Counted from the stretch's first letter, positions 27,963 to 36,988 are shown. The stretch: DNA of 59,556 bases from CALACW01 sp002431305 (GCA_937890355.1 CALACW010000129.1:1-59556); one strand, 5' to 3'. Made by a program: numbers and translations. The notes: generated by a model not told the origin, from the sequence alone.

Positions 27963-28778
27963 ATGAAAAGAATTATGTCAATTTCGCTTGCACTGGCAGT
28001 TTCGTTCTCCGCTATCTGCTTTGCGGGATGTTCAAAATCAAAAACTGCCGACGAACAAAGCACATATGACAACGCCCCGGCGGCGGTAACGTCAGCCGCG
28101 TCAACTACAGCGCCGATGACATCCGCACCGACAACAAAAGTTCCTGAGACAACGACTCAAAAACCCGGATATCTTGCACAGGATGTCATTGATATACTTA
28201 TGTCAAAGAAATTCTATATTTCGGGTAAAATGCGTTCGGCGGACGGCAACGAATCAAACGTTCAGATGATAGTCGACGGCGATAATTTCAGAATGAATAC
28301 ATCTGTAAACGGCTACAACATGGCTGTTATAATGTACGACGGCAACCCGTATCTTGCAAACACGAAGCTTAATAAAATTCTTCTTATCAATCAGCAGGCT
28401 GTCGACGATATGACCGCACAGCTGAACTCTTTGGGTATTGTCACGCAGAATATGCCTGATTATAACCTCGACGATATTATGTCTTCGGTCAACAATACCG
28501 CAGATATCACATCGTACCTCAACATGGACAATTATTCGGAGAAAGAATCAACTTTCAATTCACAGCCCTGCGTTCAGTCTAAATATGACTCTGAATACGG
28601 CAACATGTACGTTTACTCTTCGGGTAAAAATATTATCGCGCTTGAATTCTACGACACCGACAGCACAAGACAGCTCGTATTTTATGTCGATTCGTTCCTT
28701 GATATAATTCCCGACCCCGTAAGTATTGATTCATTTACGAAGGTTTCGTCTCTTGTAAACCTGTTTACACAGCAGTAA
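27963..28778 (+). CDS. Lipoprotein of unknown function
   Basis: A 271-residue lipoprotein: the lipobox FAGC places the lipidated Cys at residue 22. A Thr/Ala/Pro-rich linker (~35-65) leads to a ~200-residue domain with alternating strands (FYISGKMRSADGN, QMIVDGDNFRMNTS, MYDGNPYLANTK), reminiscent of LolA/LppX-like lipid-binding half-barrels; that resemblance is weak. Substrate for the Lgt encoded at 30897. AGGAGGAAC lies upstream of the ATG. Extracytoplasmic, membrane tethered. Confidence 0.75.
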   Translation: MKRIMSISLALAVSFSAICFAGCSKSKTADEQSTYDNAPAAVTSAASTTAPMTSAPTTKVPETTTQKPGYLAQDVIDILMSKKFYISGKMRSADGNESNVQMIVDGDNFRMNTSVNGYNMAVIMYDGNPYLANTKLNKILLINQQAVDDMTAQLNSLGIVTQNMPDYNLDDIMSSVNNTADITSYLNMDNYSEKESTFNSQPCVQSKYDSEYGNMYVYSSGKNIIALEFYDTDSTRQLVFYVDSFLDIIPDPVSIDSFTKVSSLVNLFTQQ

Positions 28779-28793
28779 TTCGGCAAAAAATAT

Positions 28794-28824
28794 GCCCCGT
28801 TCCGTTTTTCGGCGCGGGGTTTTA
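28794..28824. terminator. Terminator after the lipoprotein gene
   Basis: CCCCG (28795-28799) pairs with CGGGG (28815-28819), extended by CCG/CGG around a T-rich loop and followed by TTTTAGTTTTT. Confidence 0.65.
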
Positions 28825-28837
28825 GTTTTTATTCTGC

Positions 28838-29809
28838 TCATTTAATGTATCTGCCGATAAAAGATTTAACCTTATCCCAGTACATTTCGGGGTGAACATC
28901 TACACTCTCTGCGTGCATTGCGTCGGGCACGGACAGCTTTTCTTTCTCGGCAGTGCAGGCATTATATAATTCGTCCATCATTCGATACGGAACAAAAGCG
29001 TCCTTCTCACCGTGAATAAACAGCGTGGGGGTTTTACTTCTTGCAACTGCTCTGACCGGAGAGCATTTCTTTAAATCAAAATTTCCTCTTAATTTTGAAA
29101 CTGTATTCATAGCGTAAAGAAACGGAAATACGGGCAGATGGAACATCACACCTATCTGCTCTTTATATTCATCCCAGCAGCTCGTATATCCGCAGTCGGC
29201 TATCGCGCATTTGACGTTATCGGGAAGAGCCTCCCCCGTTGTCATCATAACGGTCGCGCTTCCCATTGAAACGCCGAGCAAAATAATCTGTGCATTCTCA
29301 TTTATCGAGCGGATATAATCAATCCATGCAACGATATAGTCCTTATCGTAATATCCCATCGAGCAGTATTCGTTCTCATCAATATAGTGTCCGCGCAGAA
29401 CAGGCAGAAGAACGTTATACCCCATATCATGAAATCCCTTAGCCTGCGCAGCCATGCCTCTGGGACAGCTCGTATAACCGTGGACGACAATCGCCCAAAC
29501 ATCACTCGGTTCTTTCGCGGGAATTATATTGGAATATATCGTCTCGCCGTCGGATTTTACAAGAGGTGTTACCTCCGGATTTTCGGCGACAAACCACGCA
29601 TCCGCGCCGTTCATTTCGTCGGGACTGTCATAATACTTCGAAAGTTCGGGTTCAATACCGCGGAATTTATTTTTTCTTGCGTTTATAAATTTTTTATTTA
29701 AAACTCCCTCATATACGACCTCTCCGACAAGCAGATATGCTCCGCCTGCCAATACGGCTGTTTTTATTACAGAGGGAAGAAACTTCGATTTCCTGTTTTT
29801 ATGAGCCAT
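28838..29809 (-). CDS. Membrane-anchored alpha/beta hydrolase
   Basis: A 323-residue protein with an N-terminal hydrophobic anchor (~12-32) and an alpha/beta hydrolase domain: AIVVHGYTSCPRG, nucleophile Ser in LLGVSMGSATV, acid in FIHGEKDAFVP and the terminal His in DAMHAES. It resembles the BAAT/YqkD-like hydrolases of Firmicutes. The substrate is unknown. The catalytic domain is probably outside the membrane if the anchor acts as an uncleaved signal. Confidence 0.82.
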   Translation of the reverse strand: MAHKNRKSKFLPSVIKTAVLAGGAYLLVGEVVYEGVLNKKFINARKNKFRGIEPELSKYYDSPDEMNGADAWFVAENPEVTPLVKSDGETIYSNIIPAKEPSDVWAIVVHGYTSCPRGMAAQAKGFHDMGYNVLLPVLRGHYIDENEYCSMGYYDKDYIVAWIDYIRSINENAQIILLGVSMGSATVMMTTGEALPDNVKCAIADCGYTSCWDEYKEQIGVMFHLPVFPFLYAMNTVSKLRGNFDLKKCSPVRAVARSKTPTLFIHGEKDAFVPYRMMDELYNACTAEKEKLSVPDAMHAESVDVHPEMYWDKVKSFIGRYIK

Positions 29810-29840
29810 TAAAAAGCCTCCCGCTTAAATTACTGTGTAT

Positions 29841-29869
29841 ATTATACATTGTATAAATAAAAAAATCAA
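29841..29869 (-). promoter_or_regulatory. Promoter of the membrane hydrolase gene
   Basis: On the minus strand TTGATT (29864-29869), 17 bases, TATAAT (29841-29846), about 30 bases before the ATG. Confidence 0.65.
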
Positions 29870-29901
29870 GGCGAATTGCCGAATGTGACATAATTAATCT
29901 G

Positions 29902-29930
29902 TTGACGTAAAAATAAAAAAGTGATAAAAT
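29902..29930 (+). promoter_or_regulatory. Promoter of the YebC-family gene
   Basis: TTGACG (29902-29907), a 17-base A-rich spacer and TAAAAT (29925-29930), back to back with the divergent hydrolase promoter. Confidence 0.6.
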
Positions 29931-29963
29931 ATACAGGTAATTCTATTATAAAGGATGATATTA

Positions 29964-30707
29964 ATGTCAGGACATTCCAAATGGAGTACCATTAAGAGGA
30001 AGAAAGAAAAAACAGATAACGCCAGAGCTAAGGTGTTTACTAAGATAGGCAGAGAGATTGCCGTTGCCGTTAAGCAGGGCGGTCCCGACCCCGCGGGCAA
30101 CTCAAAACTCAAGGACGTTATTGCAAAGGCAAAGGCTGCCAACGTCCCCAACGATAACATTGACAGAATAATCAAAAAAGCCGCGGGTGACGCAAACGCG
30201 GACAATTTCGAAGAGATCGTGTACGAAGGCTACGGTCCCAACGGCATCGCAGTCGTAGTTGAGGCTCTTACCGACAACCGCAACCGTACAGCGGGCGACG
30301 TTCGTCATTATTTTGATAAATACGGCGGAAATATGGGTACAAGCGGATGTGTTATGTTCATGTTCGAACATAAGGGTCAGATTCTCATTGAGAAAGAGGA
30401 CGTTGACGAGGACGCTCTCATGGAAGCGGCTCTCGAAGCGGGCGCTGAGGACTTCATCTCCGACGACGAGGACGTTTATGAAATCAGAACAGGCGTACAC
30501 GACGTAGGAACCGTTGAGGACGCGCTTTCGGCGGCGGGCTACACTTCGGTTTCGGCAGAGGCCGCATACATTCCCACTACATATACACGTCTTGACGACC
30601 CGGATTCGATTAAGAATATGGGCAAGATGATTGAAATGTTCGAGGATAACGACGACATTCAGGCTATCTGGCACAACTGGGAAAACGAGGACGACTACGA
30701 GGGATAA
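29964..30707 (+). CDS. yebC: YebC/PmpR-family DNA/ribosome-associated regulator
   Basis: A 247-residue protein starting MSGHSKWSTIKRKKEK, the invariant YebC N-terminus, with the KAKAANVPNDNIDRIIKKA and EGYGPNGIAVVVE blocks. Members were described as transcription regulators and more recently as helpers of translation at polyproline-like stalls; which applies here is not readable. The ATG at 29964 has AAAGGATGAT upstream. C-rich codon usage suggests good expression. It is cytoplasmic. Confidence 0.93.
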   Translation: MSGHSKWSTIKRKKEKTDNARAKVFTKIGREIAVAVKQGGPDPAGNSKLKDVIAKAKAANVPNDNIDRIIKKAAGDANADNFEEIVYEGYGPNGIAVVVEALTDNRNRTAGDVRHYFDKYGGNMGTSGCVMFMFEHKGQILIEKEDVDEDALMEAALEAGAEDFISDDEDVYEIRTGVHDVGTVEDALSAAGYTSVSAEAAYIPTTYTRLDDPDSIKNMGKMIEMFEDNDDIQAIWHNWENEDDYEG

Positions 30708-30714
30708 ATAATAT

Positions 30715-30757
30715 AAAAGCTATAACGTCATATAAAAGTTGTTATAGCTTTTTTATT
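30715..30757 (+). terminator. Terminator of the yebC gene
   Basis: A perfect 12-bp stem, AAAAGCTATAAC with GTTATAGCTTTT, followed by T-rich sequence. Confidence 0.85.
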
Positions 30758-30896
30758 TAACTAATTCATGCAGAACTCCGCAGTTTCTGAAACTTTACAG
30801 CGTTAAGCCAAAGAAAACGCTTTCTGCATCTGAATGGAAACAGTCCCTTTTTTATTCTTATTTCTATCAACGGTTTTTCTTAAAAGGAGAATCAAT

Positions 30897-31904
30897 ATGA
30901 AATTTTTTCAAAATACAACAGAGGTTACGTTTACCGCTCTCGACAAGGCGTTCAACGTTTCGTCCGTATTCTGCGAATTCAGCATGTTCGGACACATGTT
31001 CAGCATCAAATGGTACGGCGTAATTATTGCGTTCGGTCTTCTGCTTGCCGTTCTGTTCGGCGGAAGAATCGCATACACGTGGAAAATGAGCCTTGAAAAA
31101 ATGGTTGACGTGCTCATATACGGCATGCTCGGCGGTATAATCGGCGCGAGAGTTTACTATGTAATATTTTCGTGGGACGATTATAAAAATAATTTCGCCG
31201 ACGTGTTTAAGATATGGGAAGGCGGTCTTGCGATATACGGCGGTATAATCGGCGGACTGCTGGCAGCGTTTATCACATGTAAAATTATAAAGCTCAACTT
31301 TTATAATCTGCTTGACCTTGCCGGAATGAGCCTGCTCATCGGGCAGGGAATCGGCAGATGGGGCAACTTCGCAAATCAGGAGGCGTTCGGCACGAATACC
31401 GATCTCCCGTGGGGCATGTACAGTGAAAAAATCTGTTCGTATATTATTAGAAATCAGAGTTCACTCCCCGGAGTCGACCCGTTCAAGCCTGTGCACCCGA
31501 CATTTTTATATGAATCGATATGGTGTATAGTCGGATTTATAATTCTTTATGTAATTCTCAAAAAAGCGCGTAAATTCTCGGGGCAGCTGTTTTTATGCTA
31601 TGGAATCTGGTACGGCATAGGCAGAACGATTATCGAAGGACTGCGAACGGACAGCCTCTACATCGTAGGAAACTTAAGAGCTTCTCAGCTTTTGTCTTTA
31701 ATACTCGTCGCTGTATGCTCCGTTTTGCTCGTTGTAAAGCTCGTTAAGTATGCAAAAAATCCGCAGCCTATCGAATTAGGCGACATGGGCGACGGAATAA
31801 TCACGGCAGTTCCGTTCGGAAAAGATAATTCTGAGACAAAAAACAAAGAAGAATCTGCCGATAATGAAGACAGAGGAGACGACGGCAATGTACAGTCTGA
31901 TTGA
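30897..31904 (+). CDS. lgt: Prolipoprotein diacylglyceryl transferase
   Basis: A 335-residue integral membrane enzyme that transfers diacylglycerol from phosphatidylglycerol to the lipobox cysteine of prolipoproteins. The Lgt signature is present as GRWGNFANQEAFG, with the earlier GGIIGARVYYVIF and the later HPTFLYESIW blocks. About seven hydrophobic segments are seen. The C-terminal ~50 residues are an acidic, charged tail beyond the usual end. The ATG at 30897 follows AAAGGAGA; an upstream in-frame ATG lacks a site. Its 3' end overlaps folD by 17 bases. Confidence 0.95.
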   Translation: MKFFQNTTEVTFTALDKAFNVSSVFCEFSMFGHMFSIKWYGVIIAFGLLLAVLFGGRIAYTWKMSLEKMVDVLIYGMLGGIIGARVYYVIFSWDDYKNNFADVFKIWEGGLAIYGGIIGGLLAAFITCKIIKLNFYNLLDLAGMSLLIGQGIGRWGNFANQEAFGTNTDLPWGMYSEKICSYIIRNQSSLPGVDPFKPVHPTFLYESIWCIVGFIILYVILKKARKFSGQLFLCYGIWYGIGRTIIEGLRTDSLYIVGNLRASQLLSLILVAVCSVLLVVKLVKYAKNPQPIELGDMGDGIITAVPFGKDNSETKNKEESADNEDRGDDGNVQSD

Positions 31905-32736
31905 CGGAAAAGCAATCTCTTCAAGCGTTCGTAAAAAAATCAAAAGCGAAACGGATGAATTAAAGAAAAAAGGCATAACTCCGGGACTTGCCGTTATAAT
32001 AGTCGGAAACAATTCTGCGTCAAGGGTATATGTTAACAATAAGAAAAAGGCGTGCGAACAGGTCGGTTTCAACTCATACGAATACGCGTTGAAAGAAGAG
32101 ACGACGACAGAAGAACTGCTCAGTCTTATTGATAAACTCAATAACGATAACAATGTCGACGGCATACTCTGTCAGCTCCCCCTCCCCCATTCAATTGACG
32201 AAAACGCAGTGCTTAACGCAATTTCTCCCGATAAGGACGTAGACGCGTTTCATCCGGTAAACTGCGGACGGCTGTTTATCGGAAATCAGAAGTTTCTCCC
32301 CTGCACTCCTGCGGGGATTATGGAGATGCTCAAATACTGTAATATCGACGTTTCAGGCAAAAACTGCGTCGTAATCGGCAGAAGCAACATTGTCGGCAAG
32401 CCCATGGCTATGCTCCTGCTTCAAAGCAATGCGACAGTTACAATATGCCACTCGAAAACAAAAAATATTGCTGACTTTACGAAAAAAGCCGATGTAATCG
32501 TTGCCGCGGTCGGAAAAGAAAAATTCTTAACCGAAGATATGGTTTCCGACGGCGCGGTCATTATCGACGTGGGAATGAACAGAAACGCACAGGGTAAACT
32601 TTGCGGTGACGTTGATTTTGAAAACGTATCGAAAAAAGCATCATGGATAACGCCGGTTCCCGGCGGAGTCGGTCCCATGACAATAACGATGCTTCTTAAA
32701 AATACGCTGACTTCGGCAGAATCAAGAATTAAATAA
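31888..32736 (+). CDS. folD: Bifunctional methylene-THF dehydrogenase/methenyl-THF cyclohydrolase
   Basis: A 282-residue FolD protein. VDGILCQLPLPHSID, the NADP-binding CVVIGRSNIVGKPMAMLL and the C-terminal PVPGGVGPMTITMLL are diagnostic. It interconverts 5,10-methylene- and 10-formyl-tetrahydrofolate through the methenyl form in the cytoplasm, supplying one-carbon units. The ATG at 31888 lies inside the end of lgt, with AGAGGAG (31871-31877) as ribosome binding site, so the two are translationally coupled. Length is normal. Confidence 0.96.
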   Translation: MYSLIDGKAISSSVRKKIKSETDELKKKGITPGLAVIIVGNNSASRVYVNNKKKACEQVGFNSYEYALKEETTTEELLSLIDKLNNDNNVDGILCQLPLPHSIDENAVLNAISPDKDVDAFHPVNCGRLFIGNQKFLPCTPAGIMEMLKYCNIDVSGKNCVVIGRSNIVGKPMAMLLLQSNATVTICHSKTKNIADFTKKADVIVAAVGKEKFLTEDMVSDGAVIIDVGMNRNAQGKLCGDVDFENVSKKASWITPVPGGVGPMTITMLLKNTLTSAESRIK

Positions 32737-32754
32737 TCTGCAAAAACAATAACA

Positions 32755-32795
32755 AAACAGCGGTTTTCGTAAACAATCGGAAACCGCCGTTTTTA
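32755..32795. terminator. Bidirectional terminator between folD and an oxidoreductase gene
   Basis: GCGGTTTTC pairs with GGAAACCGC with one wobble, flanked by A and T tracts between converging genes. Confidence 0.75.
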
Positions 32796-32805
32796 TATTC
32801 AAATT

Positions 32806-33852
32806 TTAAAAATAAATAACTTTGTTCTTTTCTGCCGACTCAAATATAGCTTCCATTAACTTCATAAGTCTGCGCTGCTGGTCATGCGTAATCAAAGGCT
32901 TCGCGCCGTTTCTTATAACGTCGTAAATATTCGAATAATAATCCGTCCAGTCGACGTAGATCTTTTCAAGCGGAAATTCCTTAATCGTGTCGTCTGTTCT
33001 CGGAGCCATGGTTTTTGTAATACCTGCGCCAGCCTGAATCGGTACGGCGTCTATCTTATCCCAGTCTTTAATCTTGACTATCTTACCGTTAAGGTCCCAG
33101 TCCTCAACAATCGCGGTGCCGTTCTCACCCGCCATATACCATCTCGGAGCCTCGATAAAGTTGTTTGTAAACACCTCGACAAGACACTCGGGACCGTCCT
33201 CGAATTTTATAACGGCTCTGAATCCGTCGTCAACCTCGTCGTTCGTAACGTTCGTTACCGTCGCATACACGCTTACCATCTTTTTATTCTCATTGAGCAT
33301 AAGAATCTGGTCGAGAAGATGAACACCCCAGTCGAGAACCATTCCGCCGCCGTGCTGTTTCTCTCTGCGCCAGTCTCCGGGAATACCGCGCGAACCGTAA
33401 ACCTTGGAATCAATCGCGTGAACTTTGCCTAATTCGCCTTTATCATAAACATTTTTAATCGTTCTGTAATCGTTGTCCCAGCGTCTGTTCTGATGAACGG
33501 TGAAAAGCATGCCCGTTTCATTTGAAACCGCAATCATTTCCTCGAGATCTTCACTGCAAAGAGTTACGGGCTTTTCGGAAATAATATTCTTTCCGGCTCT
33601 CATGGCTCTTATCGCAATATCCTTATGACAATCGTTAAACGCCGCACAGACGATAAGTTCTACACGTTCGTCATTGAGAACATCCTCAAACGAATTATAA
33701 AAATAAAATCCTTTTTCGTCGGCAACCCTGCGTCTTTCGTCATTTATATCATAAACGCCGAGAAGCTCGAACTTCTCCATTTTGCTGATTTTATCGGCAT
33801 GATAACCGCCCATACCGCCGTAACCGACTACGGCAACACCTATTTTTTTCAT
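32806..33852 (-). CDS. Gfo/Idh/MocA-family NAD(P)-dependent oxidoreductase
   Basis: A 348-residue oxidoreductase. The Rossmann motif GYGGMGGYH is at residues ~9-17 and the sugar-dehydrogenase motif EKPVTL near residue 95 includes the catalytic Lys. The second half is the alpha/beta substrate domain with WDWGVHLLDQ-like His/Asp (VLDWGVHLLDQIL). Members oxidise or reduce sugars and inositols. It is not within the iol cluster 20 kb away, and its substrate cannot be read. The gene stands alone with GGAGGG before the ATG. Confidence 0.88.
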   Translation of the reverse strand: MKKIGVAVVGYGGMGGYHADKISKMEKFELLGVYDINDERRRVADEKGFYFYNSFEDVLNDERVELIVCAAFNDCHKDIAIRAMRAGKNIISEKPVTLCSEDLEEMIAVSNETGMLFTVHQNRRWDNDYRTIKNVYDKGELGKVHAIDSKVYGSRGIPGDWRREKQHGGGMVLDWGVHLLDQILMLNENKKMVSVYATVTNVTNDEVDDGFRAVIKFEDGPECLVEVFTNNFIEAPRWYMAGENGTAIVEDWDLNGKIVKIKDWDKIDAVPIQAGAGITKTMAPRTDDTIKEFPLEKIYVDWTDYYSNIYDVIRNGAKPLITHDQQRRLMKLMEAIFESAEKNKVIYF

Positions 33853-33986
33853 AACAAACCCTCCGTGTCATTGCTAAAACACATTTTACAATACATTACG
33901 GCATATTTCAAGTTTTTTTATTTGAATCAAAATATATAAAAAAAATACCGTCCGATTATCTCGAACGATATTTGTCAGTTTAAAAA

Positions 33987-35330
33987 TTATCTTCTGTTTT
34001 TTACAACACAGCATGTTGTATTTCCGTAATACTTAAGACACTCGATAACCCCGCGGTCTATTACCTCACCGCATACGGCTATGGGAACGGCGGGCGGACA
34101 TCCGACAACCGAATACGCGCATATACGTCCATCACACTCGTCAACCGGCAGAATTTCGCTCTGAGCATATATAACCTCGCACGGCTTCATTTTAACAGAC
34201 GGTCTCGGAATTTCGGGCTGTTCGTTTTTAACGGGAGTTTTCTTTTCACGAGATAAAAGAAAATCTTCGGCACGCTGTACGGATTCAATTCCGTTATACG
34301 GCGACAGCATGAAAACAACGTTATCCCTATCAAAAAACTCGGGAACAATTCCCGCGTCAACGGCGTCCGACGCAAGTTCATCTCCGGTATAACCGATATC
34401 CTCAGCCGATACTGAGAGTTTAATGCTCTCGGATGAAATAACATTATACCCGTACGAAACACATTCGATTTTTAATTTATAAACGGCAGGAATAAACGAC
34501 TCCAGCGATTTTTTATAATCGCCGTAAATTGTATTGAAATTGTCAAGCGACTGCAATATAAGATATGACGGACTGCTCGAGCCGAAAAGCGCAAGAGCCT
34601 TATTTGCATTCTCAGCAAAAAACGAAGGTGTTTTTTTCGATATATGAAGATATGCGCCTCCGGTGATAACGGGCAGAGTCTTATGAGCCGAATCACAGCA
34701 CATGTCGGCGCCGAGATCGGTCGGGTGCAGACTCTCCGGCAAAAATTTAAGATACGCACCGTGCGCGTTATCTACGAGCAAATGTACGCCGTGCTTTCTG
34801 CAGACAGCGGATATCGAACGGATATCGGCAATATTTCCGAGGTAATCGGGACTCGTAATATATACCGCGTCGGGCTTCTTTTCGTTTTCGATTATCGCGT
34901 TTTCTATTTCGGAAGCCGTCAGCACGCATGAATAATATGACGATTTGTTGCTCGGATAAAGCCACTTAATATCCGTCGACGTAAGAGCGGCGGCGTTCAC
35001 AAACGAGCGGTGAGCGTTTCTCGCCGCAAAAATCAAAGGCTGTCGGGAATTTGAGCGCGCATACAGCGCGGTAAGATAAACCATAGCCTGTATGCACAGC
35101 GTCGAACCTCCGGCGGAGTAAAACGTCGGACATCCGAAAACTTCGGACGCGTTCTTTTGACTTTCCGCTATTATTCCGTCGGGAGCAAAAAGCTCGTCCG
35201 CGCCGTCAATCTCCGTTATATCGTATTTTTCAAAACCGAGAACAGATACTCCCTTATGTCCCGGCATGTGAAATCTTACATTATTATCTTCACAGTAACG
35301 TTTTACAAATTCAACGATCGGAGCGTTCAT
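33987..35330 (-). CDS. Orn/Lys/Arg decarboxylase-like PLP enzyme
   Basis: A 447-residue fold-type I PLP protein. It starts with the family block FHMPGHKGV, and has the PLP Lys in DSAHKTLPVITGGAYLHIS with the preceding LLVDNAHGAY. The C-terminal small domain (PSVKMKPCEVIYA) is present but compact. Relatives (YaaO/SpeA-like) decarboxylate arginine, lysine or ornithine. The gene starts one base after the stop of the SCIFF maturase, so translation is coupled. Whether this means a functional link to the modified peptide is open. Cytoplasmic. Confidence 0.82.
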   Translation of the reverse strand: MNAPIVEFVKRYCEDNNVRFHMPGHKGVSVLGFEKYDITEIDGADELFAPDGIIAESQKNASEVFGCPTFYSAGGSTLCIQAMVYLTALYARSNSRQPLIFAARNAHRSFVNAAALTSTDIKWLYPSNKSSYYSCVLTASEIENAIIENEKKPDAVYITSPDYLGNIADIRSISAVCRKHGVHLLVDNAHGAYLKFLPESLHPTDLGADMCCDSAHKTLPVITGGAYLHISKKTPSFFAENANKALALFGSSSPSYLILQSLDNFNTIYGDYKKSLESFIPAVYKLKIECVSYGYNVISSESIKLSVSAEDIGYTGDELASDAVDAGIVPEFFDRDNVVFMLSPYNGIESVQRAEDFLLSREKKTPVKNEQPEIPRPSVKMKPCEVIYAQSEILPVDECDGRICAYSVVGCPPAVPIAVCGEVIDRGVIECLKYYGNTTCCVVKNRR

Positions 35331-35331
35331 T

Positions 35332-36702
35332 TTACTCCCCTATTTCTCTTGCAACAGCGACGGCAATCGCACATTCCATACGTTTTCTGAACAAGTCGCA
35401 TCCGTATTTATATACGCCCGTAACGCTTCCCGCCGCGTGGTATGCGTTTGCGGCGCATCCGCCAGAGCAGTAAAGCTTAGCCCAGCAGTCTGCACAGTCG
35501 GGACGTGCGTAAACGTTGCAGGATGCAAATTCATTTTGAATTGATTTATTAGTAACTCCGTTATAGATATCACCGAGCTTAAATTTTTCGTCGCCTACAA
35601 ATTGATGACACGGGTATAAATCGCCCCATGGAGTAACAGCCATGTATTCCGTTCCGGAACCGCATCCTGATATTCTTTTATAAATACACGGACCGCCCTT
35701 TAAATCTATCATATAGTGATAGAATGTAAACGGTCTGCCCTCCTTATCGCGTTTGAGCATAAGCTTTGCAAGCTCTTCATACTGATTTTCGACAATTGGT
35801 TTATCATCCTCTGTAAGTGCGGAAGGGTCGTCCGCTGCTGCGACGACAGGCTCCATACTGAGCTGTGTAAAGCCCAAATCAAGCATAGTCTTTATATCCT
35901 CGAGGAAATCGGGATTGGCATGCGTGAACGTACCGCGCATGTAATAATCCTTATCCCCGCGTTCCTTAACGAACTTCTGAAATTTAGGAACTATCTTCTC
36001 CCAGCTTCCGTTTCCCGCATAATCGACGCGGTAACGGTCGTGAACTTCTTTTCTGCCGTCGAGGCTTAAAACGACGTTGCTCATCTCTTTATTCGCAAAA
36101 TCAATAACGTCGTCGTCGACAAGAACGCCGTTTGTCGTAAGAGTGAAACGGAAATGCTTATTCTTTTCTTTCTCAATGCTTCTTGCATACTCAACGAGCT
36201 TTTTAACGACATCGAAATTCATCAACGGCTCCCCGCCGAAGAAATCAACCTCGAGATTATGTCTCGAACCCGAATTTTCAACAAGGAAATCCAAAGCGCG
36301 CTTTCCGACCTCATAGCTCATCAGTGCTCTTTCGCCGTGATACTTGCCCTGACTTGCAAAACAATACGAGCAGTTTAAGTTGCACGTATGCGCTATATGC
36401 AGACACAAAGCCTTAATTACGCCGGATGTCTTAGCCTTAAGAACGCCCGCCATCGGCTTAAACGTATCCTCTGTAAAGAGCTTGCCCGCGTTTTTAAGCT
36501 CGGTTATCTGTTCATAGCATTCCTCTATATCCGATAAAGGTTCATCGGGGTATTTTAACGCGGTTTTTTCAATAAGTAACTGTTTATCGGTATTCTGATA
36601 ATCGGCTATCATGTCGTAAGCCATATCGTCAACGGCGTGCACGCTTCCCGAACAGATATCGAGAACTATATTGTAACCGCCGAATTTATATTGATGTATC
36701 AT
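35332..36702 (-). CDS. SCIFF peptide radical SAM maturase
   Basis: A 456-residue radical SAM/SPASM enzyme. Cys107, Cys111 and Cys114 (CNLNCSYC) bind the SAM cluster. The C-terminal SPASM region has the expected cysteines (GGPCIYKR, SGCGSG, LYPCHQF, CADCW, YCSGGCAAN, YGCDLFRKRMEC) for two auxiliary [4Fe-4S] clusters. An N-terminal ~95-residue part matches a RiPP recognition element. Family members (CteB-like) form thioether bonds from Cys to alpha carbons in the SCIFF peptide, encoded 57 bases upstream. Start supported by GAGAGGATT. Confidence 0.93.
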   Translation of the reverse strand: MIHQYKFGGYNIVLDICSGSVHAVDDMAYDMIADYQNTDKQLLIEKTALKYPDEPLSDIEECYEQITELKNAGKLFTEDTFKPMAGVLKAKTSGVIKALCLHIAHTCNLNCSYCFASQGKYHGERALMSYEVGKRALDFLVENSGSRHNLEVDFFGGEPLMNFDVVKKLVEYARSIEKEKNKHFRFTLTTNGVLVDDDVIDFANKEMSNVVLSLDGRKEVHDRYRVDYAGNGSWEKIVPKFQKFVKERGDKDYYMRGTFTHANPDFLEDIKTMLDLGFTQLSMEPVVAAADDPSALTEDDKPIVENQYEELAKLMLKRDKEGRPFTFYHYMIDLKGGPCIYKRISGCGSGTEYMAVTPWGDLYPCHQFVGDEKFKLGDIYNGVTNKSIQNEFASCNVYARPDCADCWAKLYCSGGCAANAYHAAGSVTGVYKYGCDLFRKRMECAIAVAVAREIGE

Positions 36703-36720
36703 CAGGCATTAATCCTCTCA

Positions 36721-36752
36721 AAAAAATGGGCTGTCGCATCATGTGACAGCCT
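36721..36752 (-). terminator. Hairpin between SCIFF and its maturase (partial terminator)
   Basis: GGCTGTC (36729-36735) pairs with GACAGCC (36745-36751). On the minus strand the hairpin is followed by TTTTTT and the next gene starts 19 bases later. It would let peptide mRNA exceed maturase mRNA; this is inference. Confidence 0.7.
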
Positions 36753-36759
36753 CAAATTT

Positions 36760-36909
36760 TTATTTGCTTTCCTTATTCTCGCAAGCCTGGTTAGCGATAC
36801 CGCAGCTTGTCTTGCATGCCGACTGGCAGGAAGTCTGACACTCACCGCAGCCGCCGTTCTTTGCGCTGTCGCAAAGATTGCGAGTCTCGATAGTATTAAT
36901 ATGCTTCAT
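36760..36909 (-). CDS. SCIFF peptide (six-cysteines-in-forty-five family), seven Cys variant
   Basis: A 49-residue precursor starting MKHINTIETRNLCDSAK and containing CGECQTSCQSACKTSC, the near-invariant SCIFF core. Cysteines are at 13, 21, 24, 28, 32, 36 and 43: the six family positions plus Cys13. A thioether crosslink from a core Cys to a Thr is expected. The biological role of SCIFF is not known, although it is nearly universal in Clostridia. A consensus promoter lies 37 bases upstream and GGGGAGGG acts as a strong ribosome binding site, so the peptide is probably abundant. Confidence 0.95.
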   Translation of the reverse strand: MKHINTIETRNLCDSAKNGGCGECQTSCQSACKTSCGIANQACENKESK

Positions 36910-36945
36910 CTAACGTTACCCTCCCCGTTCGTATATGTTTATTAA

Positions 36946-36974
36946 ATTATATCATAGGATAAAATAATTGTCAA
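36946..36974 (-). promoter_or_regulatory. Consensus promoter of the SCIFF operon
   Basis: Perfect TTGACA (36969-36974), 17-base spacer and perfect TATAAT (36946-36951) on the minus strand; the best promoter in the window. Confidence 0.85.
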
Positions 36975-36988
36975 TCGCTCTTGACTTA

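Noticed and set aside
30102..30674. 190-codon open frame antisense to yebC
   Set aside because: Explained by the GC pattern of a highly expressed gene; no start signal.
32806..33852. A second iolG
   Set aside because: Same superfamily, but different substrate-domain motifs and not in the iol cluster; left as a general Gfo/Idh/MocA oxidoreductase.
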